Positions 10,542 to 24,113 are shown, counted from the first letter of the stretch. The stretch is 64,000 nt of DNA from Sphagnum magellanicum (GCA_021904315.1 CM038908.1:28230501-28294500); one strand, 5' to 3'. Notes: generated by a model from the letters alone, not told the origin. Numbers and translations: made by a program.

Positions 10542-13500
10542 ACGAGCATCCAGCATCCGCAAGCAGATCCGCCCTCATTTTTTCTTCGGTCACGTGCATC
10601 AGTCCACCAAAAAGGTTACCAGAGATGCTCCCCCCGGGGAAGACTCAGGAACGCTTCCCCAGGCAACGTTCCAGCAGGAGAATGCTGTCAGGGATGAAAC
10701 CCTAATCGGATGAAAAACACGCTGGCCCTGCCAATAGATAAGATGTTGTACATCTGCCTACTGTGTCCACACTCTGAACACCAAAACAAACCGTTCCAAT
10801 CTAAACAGTCTAAACACTTTCACCAAAGAAACCAGTTCACCTAATGTGAAACTGGTTCTAATAAGGTAAAACTTCCAAAAGTTGCGATAGTCCAAGGCCC
10901 AAAAAAAGGAGATGGATATTTCTGAAGGCTTGGAACTAGTGTGAGGGTGGGTATTACATTGTTGGGCATCAAACCCCCGCCGGGTATCAGGACAGTCAGA
11001 GGTCCAATTTTCAAATGCCTGACCCTGCCTCATACCCAACCAACCAATACTAAGGCTCCACATTGCTCCATGCAACCATTTACGCACCTTCTAACATTTT
11101 ATTTAAAATGTGCGCATATTAAAAAATATGAAAGTAGAGAACCTTAAGCATTCTTCAATATTGTAGATAAATGGTGGTGAATTTTTATTTTTATTTTTAA
11201 AATTTTGATGAGTCTTTTTTTATTGAGGAATTTTGTGACAGAATGTTTTTTTCCCTTTCTTTGCAAAATGGTGAAATATCATCACAAAAAATATTGGATC
11301 CTTGGTAGCATTGTTGATTCTTATGTGTGTATTTTTTGCTTCTTTGACAAATGGATAGTATACATGTAACAAGTTTCTAACTTTAGGGTTTTGGGTGTGA
11401 ACAGAAAGTGTTTTTCGGGTTTCAAGGAAGAAGTTTTTTTTTTCCCTGTTGATGGCTCGTAGTGTTTACTCTCAACAGCGTGGAAACAAGGAAGAGCACT
11501 AAATGGAGATGCGGTGGTGTTTTATGGCGTTGAAATCTTTGTGTCGTTTTCTTCTATTTGGGATGTGTGTGTTGCTACTAGACGTAGGATGATTGTGTGG
11601 CAAGGGAGCTGCCAAGTGAATGTAGTTGGCAGAAATCTTGTGGTGGAAAGGTAAAAGGATGAGCAGCAAAATAGATAAATAATGTGGTTTTGGTTTTTCA
11701 GGGAAAGGAAAATAGAGTTTTTTTTTAAAGAAGGGTGATTAGATCTCTGTCTCCAACAAAGGTACAAGAAAATCTGCTGCACAATGTATTCAAGGAGGCA
11801 AAAATTCAGTCTAAGGGTTGGTTTTGATGGTTGATAAGGGGGATGACAAAAAGTTTAGAGGTTTCGAAAACGACTAAAAATTCTTCTCAAAGTGTGTGTT
11901 TTGGGTTGGTTTGTATGAAGGTGTTATTGGATTGCATTTCATGAAAGGAACACCCAAATTATTGGGAACTCTAAAGAACTGCAATAGTCCATTAGTGTTA
12001 CAAGGTGGATCATATGAAGGAAGGTTGTGGTTCTTTGTAAGACTTGTGAAGCAATCATTAGGGGAGTTGATATGTGTTGTTTTCATGTTTCCATATTTTG
12101 TCAAGTTAAGGGATGGTGTCAGGAACATTGGATTATGTAGTCTATTTGGGATGAGGGATCTGTGTTACCAAATGTAAACAAAAACTTGGGTTCCTATGGA
12201 AGTTCAATGTAGTTCTAAGTTCATGTGGTCTGAAGACTTTGAAAAGAAAAAGGAAGGCCAGTGGAGAAAAAAATCAGAGTAATCTGACCCCTTAGAAACC
12301 TCAAGCTTCTCTTTGATGAAGAAGGCAATGACTTAAGTGGTTACAAGATAGAACTTAGGTGGCCACTGGTTCATGCTTGTGGGAAACTCTGTGAATGTAT
12401 TTACCTTTCAATATATGTGTGCTATGTATTATAATTGTCATGTGACCTAGTTTTTATGTCACATACACCCTTGTTGCCATCCTTGAAATGAGTTAGTAAC
12501 CTTGTCTCCTATGCAATGTGTAATAAAATAATTTATTTATTAGTGTTGTTTTGGATAATAGATTGGTTGTAATGAACAATATTTTATTTTATGAATTTTG
12601 TGATGTAGTCAAAGCAGTGATTAGTTTGTTTTCATAGGAAGAATTAGTCATAATTTTTGGCTAATTTTGGAACCATATACGGAAATTTGGTAATTTTATT
12701 TTTTTTTCAAAACTTGTCACAATGGAAATGTCCAAAATGATTTTATTTTTTCATTTTGTTTATTGGTGAAATTTTGCTAATGCATTTGGCCATAATTTCA
12801 CATTAGGTCATGGTTGTTTTATGTAGGTGTCAAAGCTCTATGAGGCAAAGCAATTGTCCAATACATTTCTCTTTGTGTGTGTTTATGGGCATATGATTGA
12901 TACCATGAAATGTAGATTTCTACAACTAAGTTTTTTTCTTTTATAAAGGCTTTGATTTAGTATTGATTGAATTTTTTTTTAACACATATATAAATAGTCA
13001 ATATATTTTTTTCAATGATCAAGTCCCTTCCTCTAGTTGTGGATGTTATACTTTTGTTTGTGTGAAAACTTTTCATTATCTTGGGTACCCTCACCTGATT
13101 AGCTCTTGATCCTAATATTCAAAAAAAAATTGAAGGTGTTACATTTTAGCTTGCAAGGTAAAAAACTTCATGACATGGTTTTTGGGTCCTTTCTTTTAAA
13201 TGAATGTTCTAACCTTCCCTTTTTAAAGAATCTACTGATTTTATCGTGTTCAATTTTGTTGCATTGCTTACTAGGTTCCTTTGCTATACCTTTATAATCA
13301 AATAATTTTTTTTACATTGTAAGGATTTTTATCCTTTTCTCATTAATTTTTCTTCCTTAGAATATATCCTTGTGAATTGTTTGACAATCATGTGAAGCAA
13401 GTAGTGGGGATTTGACCACATTATTGAGGATTTCAAACAAGGCATATATATTATTTGCTTGGAAGCTGAACAAGTTGAATTGAAGTAAACTACGATGTGA

Positions 13501-15756
13501 AGACAAATTACATTGTGGATTTAAATAGACTTTGTGATTAAATATAATTGAAAAGAAGTTGAATCATAGTTGTGAATGCATTTATGGTGTGTATTAGGTA
13601 CTTTCACTTTTTCTTATTTCCTATTGCTTAAATATTTTATATGATTTACTATCATGTTCAAACTTTCAAAAATTATTAAATGCAATGATTATCTAGGTGG
13701 GTTTTTTTGTTATTGTGGATTGAAAAAATCGAATTATGATATTGTAAATGTTGTTTCACTAATGCACCACTATCACTATTGTTGAAGATTAAGGAACACC
13801 CATTGGCATGTTAGTTGTGTGACTTCTATTAGGTCTTGCAACCTACCTTGATTATTTTTGGTTATTCCATGCACACCAACCTTCAACCTTTATGAGTTGA
13901 TTGAATTTCCTTATATGTAAAATGTCTACATTTCAATTCTTACAAATAATATTGCAAGTCACAATCTTTTAGATAGTAAGCAATAAAAGATCACCTTAAC
14001 AAGCTTTGAGCAAATGTTACTATCATGAAAGAATTATTATGTTCTGGGTATGGATCAATTGAATTGAAAAGATGGGCTCCTTCCCACCCACATATATTGA
14101 TCACATTGAACTTTGCAGGTTTAGGTTACATTCACCATCATTATATTCCATAGGAATCAACATCAAAACCAACATATATGAACTCATCTACACATTAAAA
14201 CTTTTGTTGGAAAGTAGGCATTAATATTTGTTTAAAGCTAGGACATTTAACACCCCAAAACCTTCACCCAATTCGCTTAGCACTTTGGAATCATATTGCT
14301 TAATGTGAAACCAAATTGCATAACATCACAAACTTATCAAGCTTCATAGGTCTGTACAAATTTTGTGCAAAAATTCGATTATCATAAGTTTATACAAAAA
14401 TCGGATGAATTTCGTGCTATAGTTAATATGAATGATATTTGTACATATTCAATATTTTAAATATTCAAAAAATTGAAACATTGTTTTTAAATGATATATA
14501 TGAATGTTCATGTTTAATACACATAAATTGTATAATTTTAACTATATCATGATAATTACATAAATTTAATTAAAATGTAAATTGTATGTATTTCACATCA
14601 AAACAACACAAGCAGAAAAGACATATTATTTATATAGAAGTAATATGTATATTTTTTGTGCCATTTTGACATTTTCAAACTATCAAATTGTTTTACAATT
14701 TTCACACTGATTTTATTGAAATTTCGTGATATTGTAAATGATTCATGTCAATCAATAAGAAGTGTAACAGAAACTCCCCCTCATAACTAATATGCATTCA
14801 TAATTTCATTACTAATATTTAGTTCCCCATGTTCAATAAGGATTGTACCGGTTTTCAAAAGAATCATTGATTATGTTTAGTCACTATGTTATTTAAGCAA
14901 ATTCCTATGCCAAGGACCTTAAGACAAATTTGTTGTATTATTGATGTGAGATCGCATGTTTGCCTCACATTCAAATAGCTTAGATTTTTAACCAACCAAA
15001 CAAGAAAACACCATACAATAATTACCTAGAAAAGTAATCAAAGTAGAATGCCCTTTCCAACATTTATAAAAAGATGGATTTCAAAGCATAATGTTTTTTA
15101 AACAATGAACTATGGCAATTAATGACCCTATGAAAAAAAATTATATACAATTATGGCTAGCCAATTGAAGATTACAATCTAATTTTTATTTTTTAATTTT
15201 CAAAGGTCACTATGTTTTACATGGGTGTAATCACACTAACATGTACCATTAGCAATCATAACCATTGCTTAATTTTTTGAATTTTGGATGTAAAAAATTA
15301 AAAAATTATAAATAGAATTTTTTTTATAAAATTTTATTTTGGATATATTATGTACATATCATAAAAAATTTAAATTAATCTATTGAGTAAAAAATATACA
15401 ATTTACATTTTAAAAAACTTGTAAACATTGCTTCAAAACAATTTTGAGACTAAAAGCACAATTTGACAATTTTTTTAATGACATATTTTGGGATTTTAAA
15501 AATATAAACCTGAATATAAAAATATCAAGAAAAATTGAAATATTTTTAATGGTTTTTTGAAAGACATATTACAAAAACTCGAGAGAAAAATTTAAAAACC
15601 AATGAAAAAACAATGGTCTAAGGGGGCAGGTGTGACTCCTTATAACATGGTTGGACCCACACCTATTCAAAAACTCAAATCTTTTATAGTTTCACACTCT
15701 TCAACATACTTGATAAATAATTATGATATTTGTCTCAATTCATTGGATGGTTTTCA
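10542..15756. other. AT-rich intergenic region, no gene recognised
   Basis: No domain or conserved motif could be read on either strand. Open frames, including the longest at 11,896-12,177 (+), show no family resemblance. Composition becomes strongly AT-rich after about 12.5 kb. Confidence 0.5.
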
Positions 15757-15764
15757 AAGATTTT

Positions 15765-16273
15765 TGATAGACAAAAATATACACTTCTAGAATACATGTA
15801 CACAAGAATATCATTATTCATATGCATGCATGTTCAAACTAAACACAATGTATAAATTCAAATTCAATAGATAACACGACAATTGTATGAATGTTATTGC
15901 AAATGAACAAGAATATAAAAGATTCAAACTCACCGCTTTAAATAAACTAGGTAGTTTTTACTAGAAACTAAAGTAGTTACCTAATTAATAAGTAGGAAGT
16001 AATATTTTAACTAATAACTAATTAGTTAATATTTATCCAAATTATGACTTCAAACATATAGAGATAAAATTTGTATTTAATATCTAGTAACATCTAACTA
16101 ACAAGATGATTACATATTTGATTTAACACTTAAAAAGACAAATTTGTACTTAATACATGTTAATATATAATTAATAAAATAATTATAAAGTAACATGTAT
16201 AAAAGTCAAATCTATGCGTAATACATGTTAATATTTAACTATTAATTACACCCTAACACTTGCAAGGTTAACA
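15765..16273. repeat. Left direct repeat (LTR-like) of the outer element
   Basis: This 509-bp copy shares long blocks with 29,037-29,391, including ACACAATGTAT, TTCAAATTCAATAGATAAC, GAATGTTATTGCAAATGAAC and ACTAAAGTAGTTACCTAA. About 150 bp of its middle is missing from the right copy. Confidence 0.65.
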
Positions 16274-19052
16274 TTATCCTTGTGTTTGTTCAATGTTTTT
16301 CCTATGATTTTTTTGTGGATCTATGGTTTTGTTTCCATGTGTTTTTCTTGTGGCTCTTTTATGGTTTTTGTTTGTGAATTTGTGGTTCTCGGTCAAATGT
16401 TTTTAGCAACAGATGGTCTATCACATTGTCTAATTACAACATAAGTGAAAATGTACATGCAACAAACATTTGTTGTATTGGATTGACTATAAAAAATAGT
16501 GATGACATGTGGTTTACAAGTATGTTGTATAAAAACTACGGAAATTGTTGATAATGTTGGGACCACAAAAATTGTTACATGACAAGAACCTACAAGTAGT
16601 TTGATTACTATAGTTTGGTTATCACTATGGAAATTATATCTGTTAAAACCACACTACCCTGCAACAAAAAATAAAAAAACAACTCACATACAACTATCAT
16701 GCAACTATCCTTTAGGTATTTCAACTATTGTGGAATTGTCCCCTTTAAAATATGAGGTATTAATAAATAAATTATTACATCAAAAAATCAATTAGTTGTA
16801 TTATAATTGTAAATGAGTTGAATATGGGTATTTTATATGGTAATTTATACACATTGTACATACATATGTACTCAACCATGTTTGACTTTTTCAGAAGTTA
16901 CATTGTAATTGCATGTGACAAGTATTTTAGAACTATTGTAAATGTGTCAGTAAAGCAACAATTATGTTACAACTAATGTACAATGTACATTCATGTGATG
17001 ATGCCACATGTAAACATTTCCACCACCCATTATGGGATACATTTACAACTAGTTTTCAACTATGATTTCCATTAATACAATTAATAGGGCTACTAGTGCA
17101 CCACTATTAAAATATTGTTGTTCAATTATGTTATGACTATAGTGCAACCACTTATAATTTAATAAGGATACATATTCATATGTAATGTTTTATGAAGAAT
17201 TATTGTCTTAATAATTTGATTATTAAATATTAATTATGATTAATACACTTACTTTTTATGAACTTATTGATTGTACTGAATAACTTATTATCAATATGAA
17301 TGAATATGTGTAATTCATATAAATAATTTTACATTAACTAAAAAATATTTAATTATTATATAATGATAAAATAAATAATTACCAAATCATTAATCATTTA
17401 AATGCATTAACTTTTTTTTTCATAATTTAATGCTTATTAATAAATAATTAATATGTAATTTACATAATTATTATGAAGTATAAATAAGTTTGATTCATAT
17501 AATTAGTTTATTTATAAATTAAAATAACTAGTAATCTGGTGAAAATTTATCTGAAGTCCAATAATTATCATTTGAAATAACTAACAAATAAATTAGATTG
17601 ATTAATTCAAATAAATTTCTATGTATTTAGCTAAAATAATTAATTATCTTAATTCATGAACTTAACAATTATTTGAATTAGATTAATTAATTTAGATAAC
17701 TAGCTCAATGGTTAATTAATTCAAATAATCAATCCAAATAATTAATTATCATATATTTAATTTAAAAAATTATGTTTCAGATAATTATTTCTCATAAAAT
17801 CAGATAAACTATTTTGATAATTAATTATCTGAATAAATAGAATTAATTCAAATAAATAATTCAAATCATTATTTCAAATAACTAAATATTAAATACTAAA
17901 TTCACATATTTAATTATCATATAAAAATTAATTTAATTGTATAATTTACATAATGAAAAATAAACACAAAACATGTGAAAAAATATTTTATAATTGCAAC
18001 TCAATTTGTAACTAAGGAACAACTAAAAGATTTAACCAATATGTTTTGCCTTTGAATCCCATGTTACAAACTATATAAAGAAGGCATCTTCTCTTATGTT
18101 TTCATGTTAAAATACATGTGCCATTTTGCGACGAGCTTAAAAAAATTTAAACCCAAAGGCAAAACATAAAATTGTTAAAAACAAAATCATGGTTATCTTT
18201 TAGTTCATTTAATCTTGTGTTTTCCTACCTACATACCTACCTAGGTAAGTAAGTATGTAATATTTTTGTACCTATTTATGTAGGTAGGTATGTAAATAAG
18301 TCTTAAATAAATAGGTTTTAGGTAAGTACGTAAGTATACATAGGTCCTAAAACCTACTAACCTACCTACCTATGGTTATGTATGACCTACTTAGCTACTA
18401 AAATAGATATTTATTTTTATTTATTTTTCCAAAATATAATTAATGCCATGTGGCAATCTTCGATTGTGCCACGTGTCATAATCTCGGACCATCATTAACA
18501 ATCATAATGGATGATGGAGATCAATGCTTCGAAAAACAAATTTACATCCAAAAATCTTCATAATGCCATGTGTTAAATTTTAATTGATAGATGATAATTA
18601 ATGATATCAACATGATATCATGGGTATAGTTATAATGGAGTTGGGATTTATCATAAATATTTTCAACATAGTAATTGAAAATGAGTTATTTCGATCGAAT
18701 TGCAATTGAGTTACAAAGAATTATAATTTTGTAATTTTGCAATTCATGCAACTTGTCTATTAGCATTCATGATGTATAAATATAGTGAATTGCAATTGCC
18801 CAATGCAATTCAAAAATTGAATTGCAAGGCTAGTTGTAAAACACCTTTTTTTCTCATAGCGTATGTTGTGGAATGAAACACCTTGTGAGCATTTGGCTAA
18901 TGTGAAAATGTAGAAATAGTTCGTTTTGTGTTTCTATCAAGTACTCAATGACATTCAATGCATTCTTAGGCACTAAAAGTATGTGGTTTACAATATTCTT
19001 TTGTTGGAAAAATAATAATGTGGTGAAAATTTATGTGTAGTTGTTGTGATGT
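16274..19052. other. Very AT-rich interior of the outer element, no gene recognised
   Basis: The stretch around 17,150-17,960 is almost pure A/T with recurring TTAATTA, AATTATT and TCAAATAA words. The stretch 18,223-18,395 carries GTAGGTA/TACCTAC words arranged as palindromes and is listed separately. No protein homology is visible. Confidence 0.5.
18223..18395. repeat. Palindromic TACCTAC/GTAGGTA cluster
   Basis: A run of CCTACCTACATACCTACC meets its near reverse complement at a central CTAG (18,241-18,244), giving an inverted repeat with arms of about 18 bp. Further GTAGGTAGGTATGTAA and CCTACCTACC words follow within 150 bp. Isolated TACCTACC words also occur at 35.1, 38.6 and 49.9 kb. Confidence 0.6.
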
Positions 19053-19205
19053 GTAGTGTCATGATGTACGATGTCGTAAGGTTGTAAATCCATAATAAAC
19101 TCTACTGAACAAAAAGACTAAAACCAGTCAAAGGCATAAACTAATCAACCAAAAAGATATGCATGCACATATATATACAATGCACAAGAGGAGGCTGAGA
19201 TGAAA
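19053..19205 (-). repeat. Partial extra LTR copy adjoining the 3' LTR
   Basis: This segment (A) repeats 19,563-19,721 with shared words such as GTAAATCCATA, AACAAAAAGACTAAAAC and GCACATATATATA. It abuts the end of the 3' LTR directly, so two LTR copies lie head to tail with no internal sequence between them. Confidence 0.65.
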
Positions 19206-19721
19206 TTTTCATCTATAATTAAATTGCAAAGAAGGAAAGAAAACGTAGTCTATGTAAACAGTGGCTATGTAAGAACCGCCGTGAACATTTAGAAATCCAA
19301 TCTGACTATGGAGGAAACTTTCCCTAATAAAGGAATTGTAAAAAAACTAACAAGAGAAAGGAAGAGATTGGCTTTTTATATAGCCGTCAACAAGCTGAAA
19401 CCCTAAACAAGCCATAACCCTAAAACACCTAATAACGTACAGTAACTTAAGAACGTACATTAACTTTAAGAGTGTACATTAACCCTAAAAGGCATGATTG
19501 GCATGCTTATAATCGGCCGTCATGTATGAGGCAATGCATACGGGCATGACAGGTCATGACATGTAATGTCGTGACGTATGGTGTCATAAGGGTGTAAATC
19601 CATAGCAAACTCTACTAAACAAAAAGACTAAAACTAGTCAAAAGCGAAAACTAATCAACCAAAAAAAGATGCACGCACATATATATATAATGCACAAGAA
19701 GAGGCTAAGATGAAATTCTCA
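19206..19721 (-). repeat. 3' LTR of the Ty3/gypsy element
   Basis: On the minus strand it begins TGAGAATTTCA directly after the polypurine tract. The portion 19,215-19,560 is clearly shared with 28,023-28,337 (AATTGCAAAGAAGGAAAG, GTAAACAGTGGC, CAACAAGCTGAAACCCTAAA, AAAGGCATGATTGGCATGC). The outer end is not a clean CA. Confidence 0.65.
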
Positions 19722-19725
19722 TGTA

Positions 19726-19734
19726 TCCTTCCCC
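19726..19734 (-). other. Polypurine tract of the Ty3/gypsy element
   Basis: The minus strand reads GGGGAAGGA a few bases before the TGAGAATTTCA start of the 3' LTR. This is the expected place and composition for the plus-strand DNA primer site in reverse transcription. Confidence 0.6.
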
Positions 19735-19793
19735 AAACTTGAGCCGGGAAAAACATGGCATGGTTTGAGTAGAAATCAAGGTGCTGAAGGAAA

Positions 19794-19988
19794 ACATGAT
19801 CAACAATACCAAATGCCAACGGGAACTTGAATGAGCTTGGGCTTGGGGCAGAAAAGATGGTACCCACCATTATAATTATCGTAAAGCAACATCTGATTAG
19901 CATCGCCTGTCCTTTCACATACCTGACATGGATAGTCAAGTGGAGGAATCCAAGTCAACGTGATGATGGTAGAATCCAAGTTCGACAA
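19794..19988 (-). pseudogene. PHD-finger-like C-terminal module of the retrotransposon pol
   Basis: The frame contains CQVC, then GDANQMLLYDNYN, GYHLFC, a VPVGIWYC segment, a stop codon, and then SC. Spacing and flanking residues follow a C4HC3 PHD finger (C-x2-C ... C-D-x-C ... H-x2-C ... W-x-C-x2-C). Two cysteines are replaced by tyrosine, each one TGT-to-TAT change away, and a stop sits between the last two ligands. PHD fingers generally read histone H3 tails. In a retroelement such a module could guide integration or bind chromatin, as chromodomains do in chromoviruses; that role is inference. It follows the integrase by about 150 codons. Confidence 0.6.
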
Positions 19989-20039
19989 GTGGCAAAGCGC
20001 ATAGTTTTTGGAGTGATTTCGAATTATGCGTTTGTCAAT

Positions 20040-21190
20040 TCCTTATAACTCCAACACACTTGAACGCATGATCGCCTTAATCCTCAAGATAGTGCGATTG
20101 AAAGAAATGTCCAGAATATCATTAGGTTACCGCTAGAGATACACAAAGTCATTAACATTAAATTGTCTCACCTTAGGTTTGTAACTACCACCTCATGTCT
20201 GTGCATATCGTAAAGTGTTTCAATGTTGTGCAATGGACAAGTTCTCCATGGCCATGGGCATAACCCTCTTGAATAAAGTAGCCCTCTCTGCGGTGACCTT
20301 AGCCTAAGTGGCTGGGGAGTTTAAATCCAGAACCTAGTCCATTTGAACAATAATGGAATAAGGTGGAATGGGATGTTTCCCAAAAAGTAAAAAGTAAGGA
20401 GAGAAATGAAACAAAGAGATGTGTTTGGACATCTTGTAACCCATGGCAATGTAAGGTAAGAAGGCCAAGTCCCAATCCTCTTCGTTCCTAGTGAAACAAA
20501 TCTTTCAAAATCCCTTCTTGTGCATCTGAACCATCCTCTTTGCAAGGCCATCAACTTGGGGATGATCCTTTGAAGTCCGGCAATGGTCAATTAAAAACAT
20601 GGTCAAATAGGTCTTGGAATTTTCCTCTAAATTCTGATCCTTGATTCGTAAGGCACTTAGCACAAACCCCAAACCTACTTAGGACCTATTGTAAGAAAGC
20701 CTAACTAGTGTTGTGTGATGATTTGTCTGGCATCGTAACAAATTCGACCCACTTTGAAAAATGCTCAATCATAATCATGATGTAGACATTACCCCTGGAG
20801 GTTTGTGGTAACTTTCCAACTGAATCACATGGCCAATGATAGAACATGCCTTAAATAGCGAGTGGAAAAGGCATGAGCTGTTGAATTGAGAAAGAAGTTC
20901 TCACTCTATCACATTGTTCACACCTAGCAATGACGTCTCGGACTTGAACATACATACCTCTCCAATGGTAATGAGGAGCAAGAAGGCTATAAGTACATTT
21001 AACTCCAAAGTGTCTAAGCTTTGAATGTACCTTCTAAATAAGACCAGGCTGTTCATGTGGTGGAGGAACCACTTTGTCACCTTGTGGTAAGCATCGGACG
21101 AGATGATTGTCCTTCCATGAATAGTGTTTGGATCATTGTTGTATGCGATCCAGGTGACTTGATGTAACCTAGGAAAGGTATTCCCCATGT
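20040..21190 (-). pseudogene. Integrase region of Ty3/gypsy pol, degenerate
   Basis: Reading across frames on the minus strand, the zinc-binding H2C2 part is visible at about 20,915-21,050 (HSKLRH ... CEQC). The catalytic core follows (CDSVGKLPQTSRGN, then MIEHFSKWVEFV) at about 20,700-20,850. A second catalytic segment reads LTNQGSEF, where an Asp would be expected at the Asn. ALPYIAMGY and a C-terminal part complete it. Stops and frame changes interrupt it several times. Integrase would insert the cDNA copy into host DNA; this copy cannot be functional. Confidence 0.75.
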
Positions 21191-21479
21191 TGAAGAAATT
21201 TCAGAGTATCCAAGTCCTCCCATATATCCACAATGGGATGCTCAACCGGGTTACATTGCAATAGTGCAAGATAACTAGATGCATAAGATACATGTATTGC
21301 TAGAATCTCGTTGAAGTTTTCCCTAGCTTCTGAAAAATCTTTAGAGGTAGTGAGGCGTCTCCATGACATGGTATCCACGTTTTAATGTGTAATACTAGGT
21401 CAGTGAATAACCTTGAATTTAGACTCTTGAAGTATAAGCGCCCAACCAACTAACTTACTAATAAGCTTGTCATTGGTCA

Positions 21480-22484
21480 TCAACCACTTGATAGGCTGGT
21501 GATCGGTATACAAAGTGAACTTGGTGCTGTAAAGATAGGGCTTGAAATGTATGATGGCCCATACAACAGTAAGACACTCCCCCTCGTATGAAAAATAGTT
21601 GCGCTCAGCCTTGTTGTTGCTTCAAGATACATAGGCGATAACATATTCCTTGGATTTTTCATCAAGTTGGCCAAGAATAGCACCAATACCAAGAACACTC
21701 TAATTAGTGTGTAGAATGAAGACCTTGCTAAAATTAGGTCTTCTAAGAATTCTGAAAGTTTTTCCTTGAGTGTGTCGAAAGCTTCATGAGACTTTTCATT
21801 CCATGTCCAAACAACATCCTTTTTTAATAATGCATAGAGAGGATGAGCAATAGTACTAAAGTCTTGGACATAAATCTTGTAGTAATTACATAGTCCGATG
21901 AAGCTTCTCAAAATGTGAACATCAGTAGGATTGGGCATCTCCAAAATGGTTACTACTTTGGCCCAATGAGCCATAATACCATTTGGCAAAATTTTGTGTC
22001 CAAGGTCGACTACTAAGGTGGCAACAAACTCTCATTTTTTAGGATGGGTCCTCATATTGACTTCGTGGAGTTTCTTAAATAACTGCTCAAGATGAACCAA
22101 CTGTTGCAAGAGTCCTTTAATATGCATTAGGACGTCATCTATGTAGCACTTCAGGAAATCTACCCCTTCGAAAACCTAGTCCATGACTTGTTGAAAGAAG
22201 ACAAGTGCATTCTTCAATCCAAAAGGCATCACAAGCCATTCCCACAACTTGTTGCTTCCATGGAATGTTGTTTTCTTGCAATCCTTCGCAATGAACATAA
22301 TCTGGTTGAAACCTTGCTTCATATCCACAATTGTGAAGATGTTTGAATCTCCAATGTTATCGAACAATTCTTCAGGGACAAGCATGGGGTACTTGTCCTG
22401 AGGTGTAACTAGGTTCAAAGGCCTATAATCCTCGCACATCTTTTTCTCAGTCCATAATCTAGTTAAATCTTTCATTACTGGCAT
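21480..22484 (-). pseudogene. Reverse transcriptase and RNase H region of Ty3/gypsy pol, degenerate
   Basis: 22,484-22,176 gives RT fingers/palm: KYPMLVPEELFDNIGD, FTIVDMKQGFNQI, KTTFHG, LVMPFGLKNALVFFQQVMD. A TAG stop follows, then the catalytic YIDD box at 22,134-22,145. 21,989-21,480 gives the connection and early RNase H-like part: LRSFIGLCNYYKIYVQDFS, HPLYALLKKD, WTWNEKSHEAFDTLKE. The motif set is typical of the Metaviridae (Ty3/gypsy). The stop before YIDD and later frame breaks make it a pseudogene. Confidence 0.88.
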
Positions 22485-24113
22485 TCATGTAGTGGCTGCA
22501 AACTCATCCTTGTTCAACGTATGCCTCTTTTGATAGATGGGTGTTTCATTTGTAAGGTTTATAAAAAACTACATGGTCTTACACCTACCTAAGTCTTTCA
22601 TTAAGAATGTGAACACATTCTTATACTTCATTAGCAAGTTTGTGACCTGGACTCTCTCCTTTTTGGTGAGCTGGTTCCCCATAACAAAAGGGTAGTTGGA
22701 AATGTGTTTGAAAAACATGGTGTATTGGGTTCTCCATTATCCAATTGCGTAAATTCATAAAAGGTTGTAATTGTTTCTCAAAAAACTGATGTACCTCCAG
22801 GTGTATCAGAAACAACTTGACTCAAAATACATGGTACCTCTTCCCCCCCCAACGTTAAGAATGAAGTGTAGAATGTTGAAGACAAGCAAGTATACTTGGT
22901 TGGGGTGCCATGTAGTCACATCGCCATAACTGCAAGCTAATTGAATTAATGCTAGTGTTGTGTACATTTGAAAAAATATACAAGTTACCAACAACCATGT
23001 AAGGGAGTTCAGGTCCATGCCTCTCCCCAGTAAAGTGTTACGCCCCAATCTAGTCACCTTCGTGTGATTACTAATGCTAGTTTAGAACCCCATAGCCCTT
23101 TCTTTTTCCTCTAGGCTTCGTTCATCCCAAGTGGTTAAAGCATGATGATACACCAAGCCTGGTCCATCTCCCTAAAAGGCATGTGCTCCTAGGAAGGAGA
23201 CAAAGGTGGGCCAAGCACCTCTTGGTTTTCCTATTGTGTTCGTAAGAAACCAAGGAGGTTTCTCTTGCCTTGTAACTGGTTGGCAAGAGCTCTAATCATC
23301 CAATATGTGAAAAACCTATAGGTTGGGATCTTTGATTGTGTATCTTAAGGCCAACTATAGAACTGAAAATGGTGTTAGGTTGGTTCAGTAGTTGCGCAAT
23401 TGGTATGCATAGGAACCGAATCGTGCCACATCGAATAGGAGCAACTCTCCAATGTAATGTTTGACTAGTGTGTAGTGCTTCTAGACTTTTTCCCTTTGGT
23501 CAAGCTAAGAAGGGGTGTTCTCAATTACATAACCAAACATAGGAGAAATGGATTAAGCCAAAGTGATCAATTGTACCATGTTCGTGAAAAGACCGGATCT
23601 TGTATCACTCAAGCCTTCTCCAAATCCAGCTGCTAAAAATCCTTAACATTCCCAACCCGAAATGATGAGGTCCATGGGGCCAAGTAATTCCATATGCTTC
23701 TTCTGAATTAGTTGTATGTTAGAGGGCAAGAAATTGAAACTGGCCTTCCATGCGGTGGTTACAAACTATTATGGAAATCTGCCTATGAGCTCCATCATTT
23801 TCGATGCCACCACTTACTTTGCAATAGGATCAATGTCTATGTAAAAATACCTTTAAACCACCATCCCTAACTGTAGTAAGGCTTTGAAACCTGTACCAAT
23901 ACCACCAAAGAACTTTAATAATGTAATCCCCTCTTTAGGCGATGTCCAGGTGATTAGCTCACGAAGTACTGGCTTAATCGATTTGCCATGGCTTTCCACG
24001 TTCTCAAAACTAGACAGAGCTTTGACCAAGGGCTTAGGGGCTGCTTTGAACCTCTATAAAACCTCTAGTCCGTGTTGAATGTTAGTAGGAACCACCTTTA
24101 AACTTTCATTAGC

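Noticed and set aside
11896..12177. 93-codon frame (+) in the 10.5-15.7 kb region
   Set aside because: No family resemblance, no splice partners and no promoter; it is expected by chance in such a region.
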